Assembly (NCBI RefSeq): GCF_002554705.1
Contig: NZ_PDEP01000005.1
Location: 186,001 to 250,000 of the forward strand
From: Longimonas halophila
GTDB lineage: Bacteria > Bacteroidota > Rhodothermia > Rhodothermales > Salinibacteraceae
DNA length: 64,000 nucleotides
Direction: 5' to 3'
Below the pieces are notes generated by a model. It was not told the origin of the DNA. It saw only the letters and a program-made list of their open reading frames with translations, and made no database searches. Both the position numbers and the translations under genes were made by a program. Each line of letters starts with the position of its first letter. Within the stretch, counting starts at the first letter, position 1. Shown here piece after piece: positions 45,024-53,453 of the stretch.

Positions 45024-46388
45024 CTACGCATGCAGCGCATCCAGAAAGCCGCGAGCCCAGCGCTGCACATCGAGACCTTCGACGGTGGACTTGAGCGCGT
45101 TGAGGCGGGTGGTGCGCTCGTCGGGGTTCATTTCAAGCGCGGTGCGAATGGAGGCGGCCAGTCCATCTCTGTCATAGGGATTCACCTGGATCGCCTCCGG
45201 CAAGAGGTAGGCCGCACCAGTAAGCTCGCTCAAGATGAGCACGCCGTTCTGGTTGGCCGTGATGAATTCCTGCGTCACCACATTCATGCCATCGCGGAGG
45301 GGCGTGATAAGCGCGACGTCGGCAGCGCGGTAGAAGGCGCACAGTTCAAACTGCGTGTACGTACGGTACCGGTAGTTGACGGGCACCCAATTATCGCGCG
45401 CAAACTGCCCGTTGATGCGACCTACAACCTCATCCACCTCGCGCTTGAGCTGCTGGTAGGTGTCGACCTTTGTACGGCTGGGCGTGGCAATCTGGTAGAA
45501 GCTGACGGTGCCATGGTAGGCCGGGTTGTTCTCCAAGAAGCGCTCAAAAGCCTCCAGCCGCGAGAGTACGCCTTTGGTGTAGTCGAGCCGGTCGATGCCA
45601 ATGACAATGTGTTCAGTGCCCAGGCGCTTGCGCAACTGCTTGGCTTTGGTGCGCACCTCGTCGGAGTCGGCCATCTGCTTAAACCGATCAACCTCGATTC
45701 CGATAGGGTGCGCCTCGACGCGTGTAGTGTGGCCGTTGTAATGGACGGTCTGCCCGTCAATGTCGGCGCCCAGTAGCACGCGGGCGCTCTCCAAAAAATT
45801 GTCGACGTACTCCTGCACATGCACGCCTACCAGATCGCAGGCCAGCATGCCGCGCAAGAGCTCGCGAGCCCACGGCAGGATGCGGAAGACCTCCATGGCC
45901 GGCCACGGGATGTGCCAGAAGTGCCCAAGCGTGACATCGGGACGGGCTTCGCGAATCCACTTTGGGGCGAGCATCAGGTGGTAGTCCTGGAGCCAGATCT
46001 GCTCATCGCTGCGGTCAACCTCGTCGAGCACAGCCTCTGCAAAGCGCCGGTTCACGGAGCGGTAGGTCTCCATGAAGCTCGGGTTGGGCTCAAAGTGCTG
46101 AATCATGTAGTGCGATACGGGCCACAGTACGCGGTTGGCCATGCCGTAGTAGTAGCCGTCGAGCTCATCCTGGCTCAGCGGTACTCGGCGTACAGTAAAG
46201 TCGGGGTCGTCGGCGGGGAAGGGTTGGCGCTCGGGCAGGGCGGGGTCTTCGCCCATGCCAATCCAGGCTCCACCGCGCTGGCGGAGCACCGGAAGCAGGG
46301 CGGTGGTGAGTCCGCCGACAGAGGGGACCCAGTCGCCGTCGTCGGACTGGCGGATGGGAACGCGGTTGGCAACGACAGTGAGGCTCAC
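45024..46388 (-). CDS. otsA: Trehalose-6-phosphate synthase
   Basis: A 454-residue GT20 enzyme joining UDP-glucose and glucose-6-phosphate. Signatures are LTVVANRVPIRQ, VGGLTTALLPVL, IWLQDYHLMLAPKWIRE, HIPWPAMEVFRILPW, VIGIDRLDYTKGVLSRL and PLRDGMNVVTQEF. It is first of a two-gene otsA-otsB unit. Trehalose is a compatible solute, which fits a saline habitat. Confidence 0.94.
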   Translation of the reverse strand: MSLTVVANRVPIRQSDDGDWVPSVGGLTTALLPVLRQRGGAWIGMGEDPALPERQPFPADDPDFTVRRVPLSQDELDGYYYGMANRVLWPVSHYMIQHFEPNPSFMETYRSVNRRFAEAVLDEVDRSDEQIWLQDYHLMLAPKWIREARPDVTLGHFWHIPWPAMEVFRILPWARELLRGMLACDLVGVHVQEYVDNFLESARVLLGADIDGQTVHYNGHTTRVEAHPIGIEVDRFKQMADSDEVRTKAKQLRKRLGTEHIVIGIDRLDYTKGVLSRLEAFERFLENNPAYHGTVSFYQIATPSRTKVDTYQQLKREVDEVVGRINGQFARDNWVPVNYRYRTYTQFELCAFYRAADVALITPLRDGMNVVTQEFITANQNGVLILSELTGAAYLLPEAIQVNPYDRDGLAASIRTALEMNPDERTTRLNALKSTVEGLDVQRWARGFLDALHA

Positions 46389-46437
46389 GGGTGGGCGTGC
46401 GTCAGGTCAAAAGGACGGAGAGACGGCGACGGCCGCT

Positions 46438-46695
46438 TTATGCGGTCTGTTCGCCGGGGGTATCGTGCATCCGCTCGTAGTGCATGCGATGCTTTACGGC
46501 ATCCCCAAATAAACACAATCCAGCATTAAGTACAATGAGGCTGCCCGTTCCGGCTACGATCCAGGCCCAGGAGGGCGTGTCGGGGTTGGCTTTTTTGAGC
46601 GTGGCATGGCCCAGCATGCTGGCACCGGTGCCCACAGCGAGCAGCCCAAGCGGGGCCTGCCAGCGCCACTGCCGGTAATGCGTGTCGGCATCCAT
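46438..46695 (-). CDS. Small two-helix membrane protein
   Basis: An 85-residue protein with helices at about 13-30 (APLGLLAVGTGASMLGHA) and 43-62 (AWIVAGTGSLIVLNAGLCLF) and charged ends. No family is recognised. It sits between pdxB and otsA on the same strand, with 50 bases to otsA, so it may be cotranscribed with the trehalose genes. Met at 46695 is preferred because the extension upstream lacks membrane-protein character. Confidence 0.55.
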   Translation of the reverse strand: MDADTHYRQWRWQAPLGLLAVGTGASMLGHATLKKANPDTPSWAWIVAGTGSLIVLNAGLCLFGDAVKHRMHYERMHDTPGEQTA

Positions 46696-46770
46696 AATGA
46701 TAGAAGACGCAATTGGGAAACAAGGCGAATGACATCTGGCCATACCCTGCAGTTGGGCGAGGCGTTCGTT

Positions 46771-47988
46771 TCAAGTGGAACGCATGTGTGAAGAGGTTGC
46801 GCCGGGCACGGTAAGCTGCATGGTAAGTCCTGCCGATACGGGCTGGTGCCATTCAGCCAAAAGGCTGTCTGCTGCAACAGCATAGCGGTTCATCTCACGG
46901 CGGATGGGGTATGTACGGCGCAGGTCAGCAAACGCCTTGGCGCGTTCTTCGGGCGGATGCGAAGCAAGGGCGCGCATGCGGCGGTCGTCGTCGGCAATCG
47001 TGTAGGCCTGCTGCGCGAGCGCATGCCAGGCTTCGGTACGGGGCCAGCGGGCACTGGGCGGGGCCAGGTGCCAGGTGTCGGGGGCATGTGCAGCTAAAAC
47101 CTCGTTGGGCTGCCACGTAGCAGGACGATCCAGCACATCACAGAGCGCCTGGTACAGCATGTGCGTTCCCCGTACTTTGCCGTCGTAGGCGTAGCCTGCA
47201 ATATGTGGAGTTGCAACGGCAGCGTCGCGAATCAAGTCTGGGGCCGGAGCAGGCTCGCCGGGCCACACGTCGAACAGGAGGGCGCTAATGGGCCCGTCGC
47301 GCAGTCCGTGCCGCACTGCATTGGCCTCAACCACAGCGCCACGCGAGGTGTTCACCAGCCAGGTGCCGGGCTGCATGGCGGCTACAACGTTTGTATCCAA
47401 CAGATGACGTGTGGCATGGGGGCCGCCGGTGGTGAGGGGGACATGCAGCGAAATGATGTTTGCTTTCTGCAACAGCGTATCCAGTGACACAAACTGGTCG
47501 GCATGCTCAGGCTCGTTTTTGGCACGCGGCGGATCGTTGCGAAGCACGCGGCAGCCCAGCGCTTCGCAGCGGCGTGCCACCCGGCGTCCGGTGTTGCCGC
47601 ATCCAACCACCCCTACCGTGCGCGTAGGCAGATCGGTGCCGGTGCGGGTGGCATGATGCAGCAGGGCCGTGAGTACGTAGTCGGCTACGCTGTCGGCATT
47701 TGAGCCGGGGGCATGGGCAAACGGAATGCCACGCTGGCTCAAGGCGGCCTGGTTCACATGGTCGGTACCAATGGTGGCCGACCCGACAAACTGAAGTGCA
47801 TGGTTTTGGATGAGCGAAGCATTCACCTCGGTTACGCTGCGGACGAGCAGCACATCAGCAGCTTGTACATCCGATGCAGATATGGCGCGTCCAGGAGTTA
47901 AGGTTACGGTGCCCAGGGTACCAAACGCCTCATGCACATGAGGAATATTTTCGTCGGCCAGGATACGGAGGGAGGGCAAGTCCGGCAT
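46771..47988 (-). CDS. pdxB: 4-phosphoerythronate dehydrogenase
   Basis: A 405-residue D-2-hydroxyacid dehydrogenase. The N-terminus LRILADENIPHVHEAF, then VRSVTEVNASLI, IGTDHVNQAAL and the NAD loop VGVVGCGNTGRRVA are PdxB-type; SLHVPLTTGG and VATPHIAGYAYDGKV follow. The C-terminal dimerisation region (FADLRRTYPIRREM) distinguishes PdxB from other members. It oxidises erythronate-4-phosphate in the DXP-dependent pyridoxal phosphate route. Confidence 0.9.
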   Translation of the reverse strand: MPDLPSLRILADENIPHVHEAFGTLGTVTLTPGRAISASDVQAADVLLVRSVTEVNASLIQNHALQFVGSATIGTDHVNQAALSQRGIPFAHAPGSNADSVADYVLTALLHHATRTGTDLPTRTVGVVGCGNTGRRVARRCEALGCRVLRNDPPRAKNEPEHADQFVSLDTLLQKANIISLHVPLTTGGPHATRHLLDTNVVAAMQPGTWLVNTSRGAVVEANAVRHGLRDGPISALLFDVWPGEPAPAPDLIRDAAVATPHIAGYAYDGKVRGTHMLYQALCDVLDRPATWQPNEVLAAHAPDTWHLAPPSARWPRTEAWHALAQQAYTIADDDRRMRALASHPPEERAKAFADLRRTYPIRREMNRYAVAADSLLAEWHQPVSAGLTMQLTVPGATSSHMRST

Positions 47989-48324
47989 AGTACTGAAAGC
48001 GCTTTGAGTAAAAAGTACACATATTGTCAGATGAAAACTGATGCGTCACCACTTTCAAGATTGCGCCAACAGCGCATTAAAGCACCGCTAACTATCGAAA
48101 AACTTGATTCGTTAACTTTGAGTGAAGCAATTTAGGTCGTTCATTGACAAGAGCTTGGGCAAAACACGGAGTGGAAACCTTGCTCTGTAGGTCTTGTTGA
48201 CCGCCTTGCCTTGTACGATGCGGTGCAAATACGTAAGCATTCGTTTCAAAATACCACAGCACGCATCTACTGCTTTTCCTGCAGTGGCAAGGCATTCGGA
48301 TTCTGCCCACAGCAGCATTGTTGC
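47989..48324. other. Divergent AT-richer spacer between pdxB and the cell-wall hydrolase
   Basis: This 336-base region is lower in GC than its neighbours and carries the promoters of both divergent genes. I see no gene in it. One ATTGTCAGA occurs at about 48024, echoing the hsp20 boxes, but it is single. Confidence 0.5.
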
Positions 48325-48993
48325 ATGAACACATATACAAAAATCGCCTCTACTGGACTTGCTTGTGCCTCTTTGGCCTTCATGGTAACGACCGGCACGC
48401 CCGATCTCTCGGCGCATGCGGCCTCGTTGACCGAGGATGCAGAAGCAGGAGGGGCGCCTCCAGAGACTGATGATGCATCGCACGAGCTGCTTGAAGCAGC
48501 GTATGGGGCCTCACCCAATGAGGTGCGTCCGGCCATTCAGAACCTACCTGAGGTCGACGATGCCACCCTCTGGCTGGCCCGTGCGGTCTACTCTGAAACC
48601 AAAAAGCCACACGAGCAAGAGCTTGTAGCGTGGGTCGTACGTAATCGCGTGGAAACGCAATACCGCGACCAGTCGACATATCGGGACGTGGTGCTTGACC
48701 CGAGCCAGTTTAGTGCGTTCAACTATGGATCGGGCAAACGCTCGTTCTACATGAACCTGCAGCCCGACACGCCGCTCGACAGCTGGCAGCAGGCCCTGCA
48801 CGTGGCCTACTACGTACGCCATGCCGACAGCGCCTATCGTCCGTTTCATATCTCTACACGGCACTTCTTCAGTCAGATATCGATGCCGTATCATCAGTTT
48901 CCACACTGGGCGAATCAAAGCCACAAGGTCGACCCCCAGTGGGAAATTTCGCTGGATGAATGGCGTTTCCGATTCTACGCAAATCTGTCGTAG
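48325..48993 (+). CDS. Exported cell-wall hydrolase (SleB-like, Hydrolase_2)
   Basis: A 222-residue protein with a signal peptide (about 9-30). The catalytic fold is like SleB/CwlJ: DATLWLARAVYSETKKPHEQELVAWVVRNRVE with the catalytic Glu in YSE, then VVLDPSQFSAFNY and SWQQALHVAYYVRH. Lytic transglycosylase activity on peptidoglycan is expected from the family. No spore genes are present, so it is a vegetative wall enzyme. The Met at 48325 gives the signal peptide. Confidence 0.78.
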   Translation: MNTYTKIASTGLACASLAFMVTTGTPDLSAHAASLTEDAEAGGAPPETDDASHELLEAAYGASPNEVRPAIQNLPEVDDATLWLARAVYSETKKPHEQELVAWVVRNRVETQYRDQSTYRDVVLDPSQFSAFNYGSGKRSFYMNLQPDTPLDSWQQALHVAYYVRHADSAYRPFHISTRHFFSQISMPYHQFPHWANQSHKVDPQWEISLDEWRFRFYANLS

Positions 48994-49055
48994 CCCGGCT
49001 AAGCCAGAGCATCATTAAGAATAACCTTTTTCAGGGCAGTCCAGGCGCTACGTGG

Positions 49056-49547
49056 CTACCAGCCAATAGTGTCGGGGCCGCCTTTGAAGGGACCTACCAC
49101 GCGGCTCGTAATCCAACCGCCGTAGAACGATCCTGCTTGCGCATCGACCTGTTCGTCGTCAACATAGCAGGCGTCCATTTGATGGGCGTAGAATGCAACG
49201 TATCCCGCCATATCTTGAAAGCGCGGTGTGGGGCTTGGGTACGTCCAGGCAGCCTGCTGCGCACGCTCCGCATCCACAACCACATCGTAGTACTGAGCGC
49301 GGCCCTTAAACTCGCAGTGTGAGGTGCGCCCGGCGTGTTGCAGAACGCCTTCAGCAATGTCGTCAGGCGGACTATAGTATACGGGCGGATGACTCGTTTC
49401 GAGGACGCGGTAGGCCTGCGTCGTATCCACGATGGTAGTACCGTTGAATACCACGCGGATGCGTGCGTCGGTGCGTTCCAATCGGGGCGGGCGAGGGTAG
49501 TCCCACACCGATTCCTGGTTGGGACCGGGTTCGATTCTGTTAGGCAT
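49056..49547 (-). CDS. DUF427 protein overlapping the ammonia-lyase gene
   Basis: A 163-residue DUF427 protein. Family signs are VWDYPRPPRLERTDARIRVVFNG, the YRVLETSHPPVYYSPPDDI strand, HCEFKGRAQYYDV and WTYPSPTPRF. Structures of this family show a beta-rich domain with unknown activity. Its start overlaps the end of the upstream ammonia-lyase gene by 8 bases, which implies translational coupling; Met 15 bases further upstream is an alternative. Such tight coupling puts it in the PYP chromophore operon, although the family is also common elsewhere. Confidence 0.82.
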   Translation of the reverse strand: MPNRIEPGPNQESVWDYPRPPRLERTDARIRVVFNGTTIVDTTQAYRVLETSHPPVYYSPPDDIAEGVLQHAGRTSHCEFKGRAQYYDVVVDAERAQQAAWTYPSPTPRFQDMAGYVAFYAHQMDACYVDDEQVDAQAGSFYGGWITSRVVGPFKGGPDTIGW

Positions 49548-51057
49548 GAGCAGGGGGCGCAAGCAGCGTGTCGGCGAATGCGTTGATTTCGTCGTGCAGA
49601 GGACGGTCGGTTTTTAGGGGATCCATCGCTGGCCAGTGCGTGGGTGGTGTGGGCGCTGTGCCCTGGGCTTTGTCGGCGTGTTGCAGGTGCCGCAACTGAA
49701 GAGCAGCCAGTGCATGAATCGACAGAATGCGGGCCACGTGGGGCGTTTGCTCGTACGCGGTACGGGCTGCCAGCGTCCCCATGGAAACGACATCCTGGTT
49801 GCCGCCATTGGTAGGAATAGAAGACGTAGCCGTGGCCTGCGTACGCTGCCGAAGCTCGGCGACAAGCGCGGTAGCGGTGAGTTGCGCGCCAGCAAATCCG
49901 TGTGTTGCGCCGGGCGTCCACGCCAAGAGAGGCGGCGCGCCGCCGTTTTGGGCGGGGGTAAGCAGCAAGTCAAGCTGTCGCTCTATGAGCACTCCGATCT
50001 GTGTAAGTGCTGCACTGAGCGCATCGGAGGCAAACGCGACCTGCTGCCCTTGAAAGTTGCCGCCGTGGTACACACGAGGCGGATTGTTGAACAGCAAGGG
50101 GTTGTCGGAGGCGCCGTTGAGTTCCGTTTCAATCAGGCGCGTCGCGTAGTCGATCTGCTCGCGGCAGGCCCCGAGCACTTGTGGGGCACAGCGCAGCGAG
50201 TAGATCTCTTGCAAAGGGCGTTCGTCGAGGGGCGTGTAGGCGTCTCCTGACTGCGCAGCAGAGCGAATGTTGGCAGCGCTCTGTATCTGCCCGCTGTGCC
50301 CTCGGGCTTCGTGCAAATCGGGCGCAAGCGGATCGAGAGAGGCGCCCAGCAGGCGAAAGACCCATCCGGTATGAGCCTCGGCGTAGGCACAGAGGCGCTG
50401 GGCTCGCGCGCAGGCCAGCGCGGCATATGCTGTCATAAACGAAGTGCCATTTACGAGGCCGAGCGCATCGCGCGCGTCGAGTTCGATCGGGTCAAGGTCG
50501 GCCTCCGCCAGGGCCTTGGAGGCGTCGATGCGAGAGCCATCCTCACGCAAGCAGTGGCCTTTGCCCATCAGGGCGCGCGCTACAAACGCAAGCGGCGTGA
50601 GGTCGCCACTGGCGCCAACCGACCCGATGGTGGGAACAGCGGGCGTGAGGTTGGCATCCAGCGCGGACTGGAGCGCATGGACTGTGGCCATTCGAATCCC
50701 TGAATGGCCTTGAGCCAGGGCATGCAGGCGTAGCATCATAAGAGCGCGCACTATGGCGCGAGGCGCGTAAGAGCCGGTTCCTGCAGCAAGATGGTTCACA
50801 AGGCTCTGTGCGCGTGCTCCGGGGGAGGCTGCCCCCTCGTGGCGTACCAGCGGTCCAAAGCCGGTGGTGATGCCATAGAGGGGCGTGCCGTTGTCTTGCA
50901 GCGCCTCCAGCGTATCGCGGGCGGATGCGCAGGCGTCTTTAGCTGCGGACGTGAGTACGACCGACCAGTCCGGGGTTGTGGCAAACTGCTCGACGACAGG
51001 AGCGGTAAGCGTAACGGTAGGGCCCAGTGCAAGTGGCGAGCGGGGCGAGGCGGTCAT
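49540..51057 (-). CDS. tal: Tyrosine ammonia-lyase (HAL/PAL/TAL family) for PYP chromophore
   Basis: A 505-residue MIO-type ammonia-lyase. The Ala149-Ser150-Gly151 triad that forms the MIO cofactor lies in GSVGASGDLTPLAF; Tyr61 lies in YGITTGFG. Although it looks like HutH, residues 89-90 are His-Leu (LVNHLAAG), the selectivity pair of tyrosine ammonia-lyases, whereas histidine ammonia-lyases have Ser-His there. It should deaminate tyrosine to p-coumarate. No other hut gene is nearby. Its ATG overlaps the stop of the ligase gene as ATGA, and DUF427 overlaps its 3' end, so all three are one translation unit. The TAL call rests on that pair plus context. Confidence 0.85.
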   Translation of the reverse strand: MTASPRSPLALGPTVTLTAPVVEQFATTPDWSVVLTSAAKDACASARDTLEALQDNGTPLYGITTGFGPLVRHEGAASPGARAQSLVNHLAAGTGSYAPRAIVRALMMLRLHALAQGHSGIRMATVHALQSALDANLTPAVPTIGSVGASGDLTPLAFVARALMGKGHCLREDGSRIDASKALAEADLDPIELDARDALGLVNGTSFMTAYAALACARAQRLCAYAEAHTGWVFRLLGASLDPLAPDLHEARGHSGQIQSAANIRSAAQSGDAYTPLDERPLQEIYSLRCAPQVLGACREQIDYATRLIETELNGASDNPLLFNNPPRVYHGGNFQGQQVAFASDALSAALTQIGVLIERQLDLLLTPAQNGGAPPLLAWTPGATHGFAGAQLTATALVAELRQRTQATATSSIPTNGGNQDVVSMGTLAARTAYEQTPHVARILSIHALAALQLRHLQHADKAQGTAPTPPTHWPAMDPLKTDRPLHDEINAFADTLLAPPAHA

Positions 51058-52601
51058 GAGGTAACAGAAGACGAATGGGACGAGACAAGGTCAGCAAGGC
51101 GTTGCCGAAGCGCCACGCGATCTACAGCGCCCTTTGGAGTCTGAGGCCAGTCAGAGGGCGCCAGAAAGAGCACTGTATCCAGCCGTCTGCGGAGCGTACC
51201 CAGGTGCGGCCGTATTGCCTCGTTCGTGGGGCGCTGCGTGTGGGGGGCATCCCCCCAGCAAAAGGCAACGGCAAGGCGGGTGCCGTCGGGGCTCCACACA
51301 AAGGCGTCGTGCACATCGTCGATGGCCTCTTTGATGCGGGCCTCGATGGGGCCGGCATGAACCATCCGGCCATTAGTTAGCTTGAACGCGCTGTCGGTTC
51401 GGCCTTGGAAGTAAAGGCCGTCGTTGCGTCGTTCGGCACAGTCGCCCGTGGCCGCCCAGCGCTCAGGATCCAACCGATGCAAGCCGTCCTCGGTCCACTG
51501 CCCGATGCAGGCATTTTGCCCTTGAAAGAGCAACTCGCCGTCGTCGCTGATGCGTACGGTACAGCCCAGCGGACGGCCCAGGTAGTTGGGGGCCCACACG
51601 CCCGGATCGCCCAGCGCAATGCCCGGGCTGGCCTCGGTCTGGCCGTAGCCGACTCGTAGTGCAGTCTGCGAGAGCGCATCGGCAAGGGGGGCGCTGATAG
51701 GGGCTCCACCTACAATACCTCCAGCGAGCTGGGTGAGAAAGGACTGTCCGCTGTCGTGGTTGAGCAGGCGCCGAATGGTTAGCGGAACGGCCGAAAGATG
51801 AGTGGCCCCCCATGCGTCGCGCAGTTCCAAGAGGGACGCAGCCGAGCGTCCGCCTTCGGGGTCACGAATAATTTCGGCACCAGAGAGCAGAGCGGGAAGA
51901 AGATCGAGCACCAGCCCAAACGCATGCGACCACGGCAAGACCGAGAGCACGCGGCTGTGTTTGAGCTTGAAGTAGGGCAGGTGGCTGGCCAGTACCGAGA
52001 GCACGTTGGTATCGGAGAGGGCGTACCAGTGGGCGTTTGCCGTGGTACCAGAGGTGCGGAGTAAGAAGCGGACCTCGGGGGTGCAGGGGGTGGTTGCGGA
52101 GCGGAGCGTCTCAGGAGGGGCGAGCGGTCCTGCACATCCATCGGGCACCCATGCGTGCGGGGTATCGGCGTCTGGATGGATAAAGGCACGCGCATCCAAC
52201 TGATGTACCAGCTCGGGCGAGGCCGAAGGTGGAGCCAGCACAATGGTGAGGCGCTGCCAGAGCGCGGCCACGAGCACCTGCACGAATGCAGCAGACGGGG
52301 GCATTGCGATAACGATTCGGTCGCCCGCCTGCAGGTTGGCACTGCGAAAAGCCTGCACCCAGAGCCGCGACCCGGTCCATACAGAGGCAGCTGGTGTAAT
52401 AGCGTTGTCGTCAATGAAAGCAGGTACGGCCTGATCGCGCAGGCGATCGTACAGGAGGTCGTGCCAGGCGTTTGGTACTCCGTTGCTGGCGTCGTGTAGT
52501 GCCGCGCGGCACGCGTGCTCAATCCGGGGGGCACGCGCCGTGCGAGGGGCGTCAGAGCAGTTGCCCGAAGAGGACGGAGAAGAACGGGGGCAGCACGACA
52601 T
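51054..52601 (-). CDS. pcl: AMP-forming p-coumarate:CoA ligase-like enzyme
   Basis: A 515-residue adenylate-forming enzyme. Visible motifs are LLRTSGTTANAHW (A3, with the usual GxPK end lost), VGYGQTEAS (A5), ATGDCAERRNDGLYFQGRTD (A7/A8, linked hinge) and PQTPKGAVDR with the catalytic Lys (A10). It should activate p-coumarate as the CoA thioester that loads the PYP chromophore. Met at 52601 is chosen since the upstream 90 residues are not family-like. The substrate is inferred from the adjacent tal and pyp. Confidence 0.75.
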   Translation of the reverse strand: MSCCPRSSPSSSGNCSDAPRTARAPRIEHACRAALHDASNGVPNAWHDLLYDRLRDQAVPAFIDDNAITPAASVWTGSRLWVQAFRSANLQAGDRIVIAMPPSAAFVQVLVAALWQRLTIVLAPPSASPELVHQLDARAFIHPDADTPHAWVPDGCAGPLAPPETLRSATTPCTPEVRFLLRTSGTTANAHWYALSDTNVLSVLASHLPYFKLKHSRVLSVLPWSHAFGLVLDLLPALLSGAEIIRDPEGGRSAASLLELRDAWGATHLSAVPLTIRRLLNHDSGQSFLTQLAGGIVGGAPISAPLADALSQTALRVGYGQTEASPGIALGDPGVWAPNYLGRPLGCTVRISDDGELLFQGQNACIGQWTEDGLHRLDPERWAATGDCAERRNDGLYFQGRTDSAFKLTNGRMVHAGPIEARIKEAIDDVHDAFVWSPDGTRLAVAFCWGDAPHTQRPTNEAIRPHLGTLRRRLDTVLFLAPSDWPQTPKGAVDRVALRQRLADLVSSHSSSVTS

Positions 52602-52839
52602 CACAAAGAGGGCGAAGCGATGGGTAAGCACAAGAACAGAGCATGCAGGTATGGCATGTGTACGTGCCATACGGCAACGTGCGTTCGACGAAAAGAAGCG
52701 GTTTGCTTCAATGTTACAGTAGTTTCGCAGGGCGCACAGCGCCCCTGTGCGTCGCAAAGGCGATAACGACGTACATGGGAAAGGTGGAAGAGCGCCAATG
52801 GATTCCGCGCAGTGGGCGTACAGGAGCTGCTTCGCACAA

Positions 52840-52875
52840 GGAGGCGGCACCGTGCGAGGACTCCGTGCCACCTCC
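52840..52875 (-). terminator. Hairpin between pyp and pcl
   Basis: GGAGGCGGCAC and GTGCCACCTCC pair with one mismatch around a loop of about 14 bases, just past the pyp stop (52887). No T-run follows on the minus strand. It may end or attenuate the pyp message ahead of the ligase gene 240 bases on. Confidence 0.5.
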
Positions 52876-52886
52876 CTGACGTTACC

Positions 52887-53453
52887 CTAAAACTTCTGGA
52901 CCATGATCCAGTTGGCGCCGCGCGAATCGCGGTAGAGATGAATAGTGACGAGCGTAGGACGCATGCGGTACGTATATGTATACGTGAACGTCTCGTCGAG
53001 ATTGTCTTTGCGGAGGCCTTTCTTAAAGCGCCCCCGAAACAGGCGGTTATTGGTGCACGGGGCTATTTCGGTAAAGAAGTTCTTGCCGACGGCCTCCTCG
53101 GGAGCTACGCCGCTGAGCTCCGACTCGTACTGGTTGAAGAAGAGAATCTGCCCGTCATCGTCGATTTTGATGATGCCGAAGTCTGCGCGGTTCAGGTCGT
53201 TGGGGGCCGCTTTGCCGAGTTTGGGGTCGAGGTCGTCGCCCTGAAACGTGAGGTCAACGCGCTCGCTTGACGGAGCGTCTTTGTCGGAGGCCTCGGGGGG
53301 AGCAGGAGCCTCTTCGGGGGACGAAGACGCCGCGTGCGTATCTGCAGAGGACGCAGAGGTGGAGGCCTCGTCGTGGGCCTCCCCATTGAGCGAGGTCGCC
53401 TGCTCATCGGCATCTAAGGGGCTGGATTCGTCAGGAGAAGAAGCCATGCGCAT
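52887..53453 (-). CDS. pyp: Photoactive yellow protein
   Basis: A 188-residue protein whose last ~115 residues are a PAS-fold PYP. The chromophore Cys133 lies in the PYP motif GKNFFTEIAPCTNN. Glu110 matches Glu46 and Met164 matches Met100 of Halorhodospira PYP. The position of Tyr42, which hydrogen-bonds the chromophore, is Phe106, and Arg52 is Val116. An acidic, Ser/Ala/Pro-rich tail of about 64 residues (DESSPLDADEQATS...) precedes the domain; most PYPs are about 125 residues. It is a cytoplasmic blue-light receptor using p-coumarate. The tal and pcl genes follow on the same strand. Met at 53447 is an alternative start. Confidence 0.92.
   Translation of the reverse strand: MRMASSPDESSPLDADEQATSLNGEAHDEASTSASSADTHAASSSPEEAPAPPEASDKDAPSSERVDLTFQGDDLDPKLGKAAPNDLNRADFGIIKIDDDGQILFFNQYESELSGVAPEEAVGKNFFTEIAPCTNNRLFRGRFKKGLRKDNLDETFTYTYTYRMRPTLVTIHLYRDSRGANWIMVQKF

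Noticed and set aside
49540..51057. Calling this gene hutH (histidine ammonia-lyase)
   Set aside because: The selectivity pair is His-Leu, there are no other hut genes, and it is fused by overlap to a PYP-type ligase gene.
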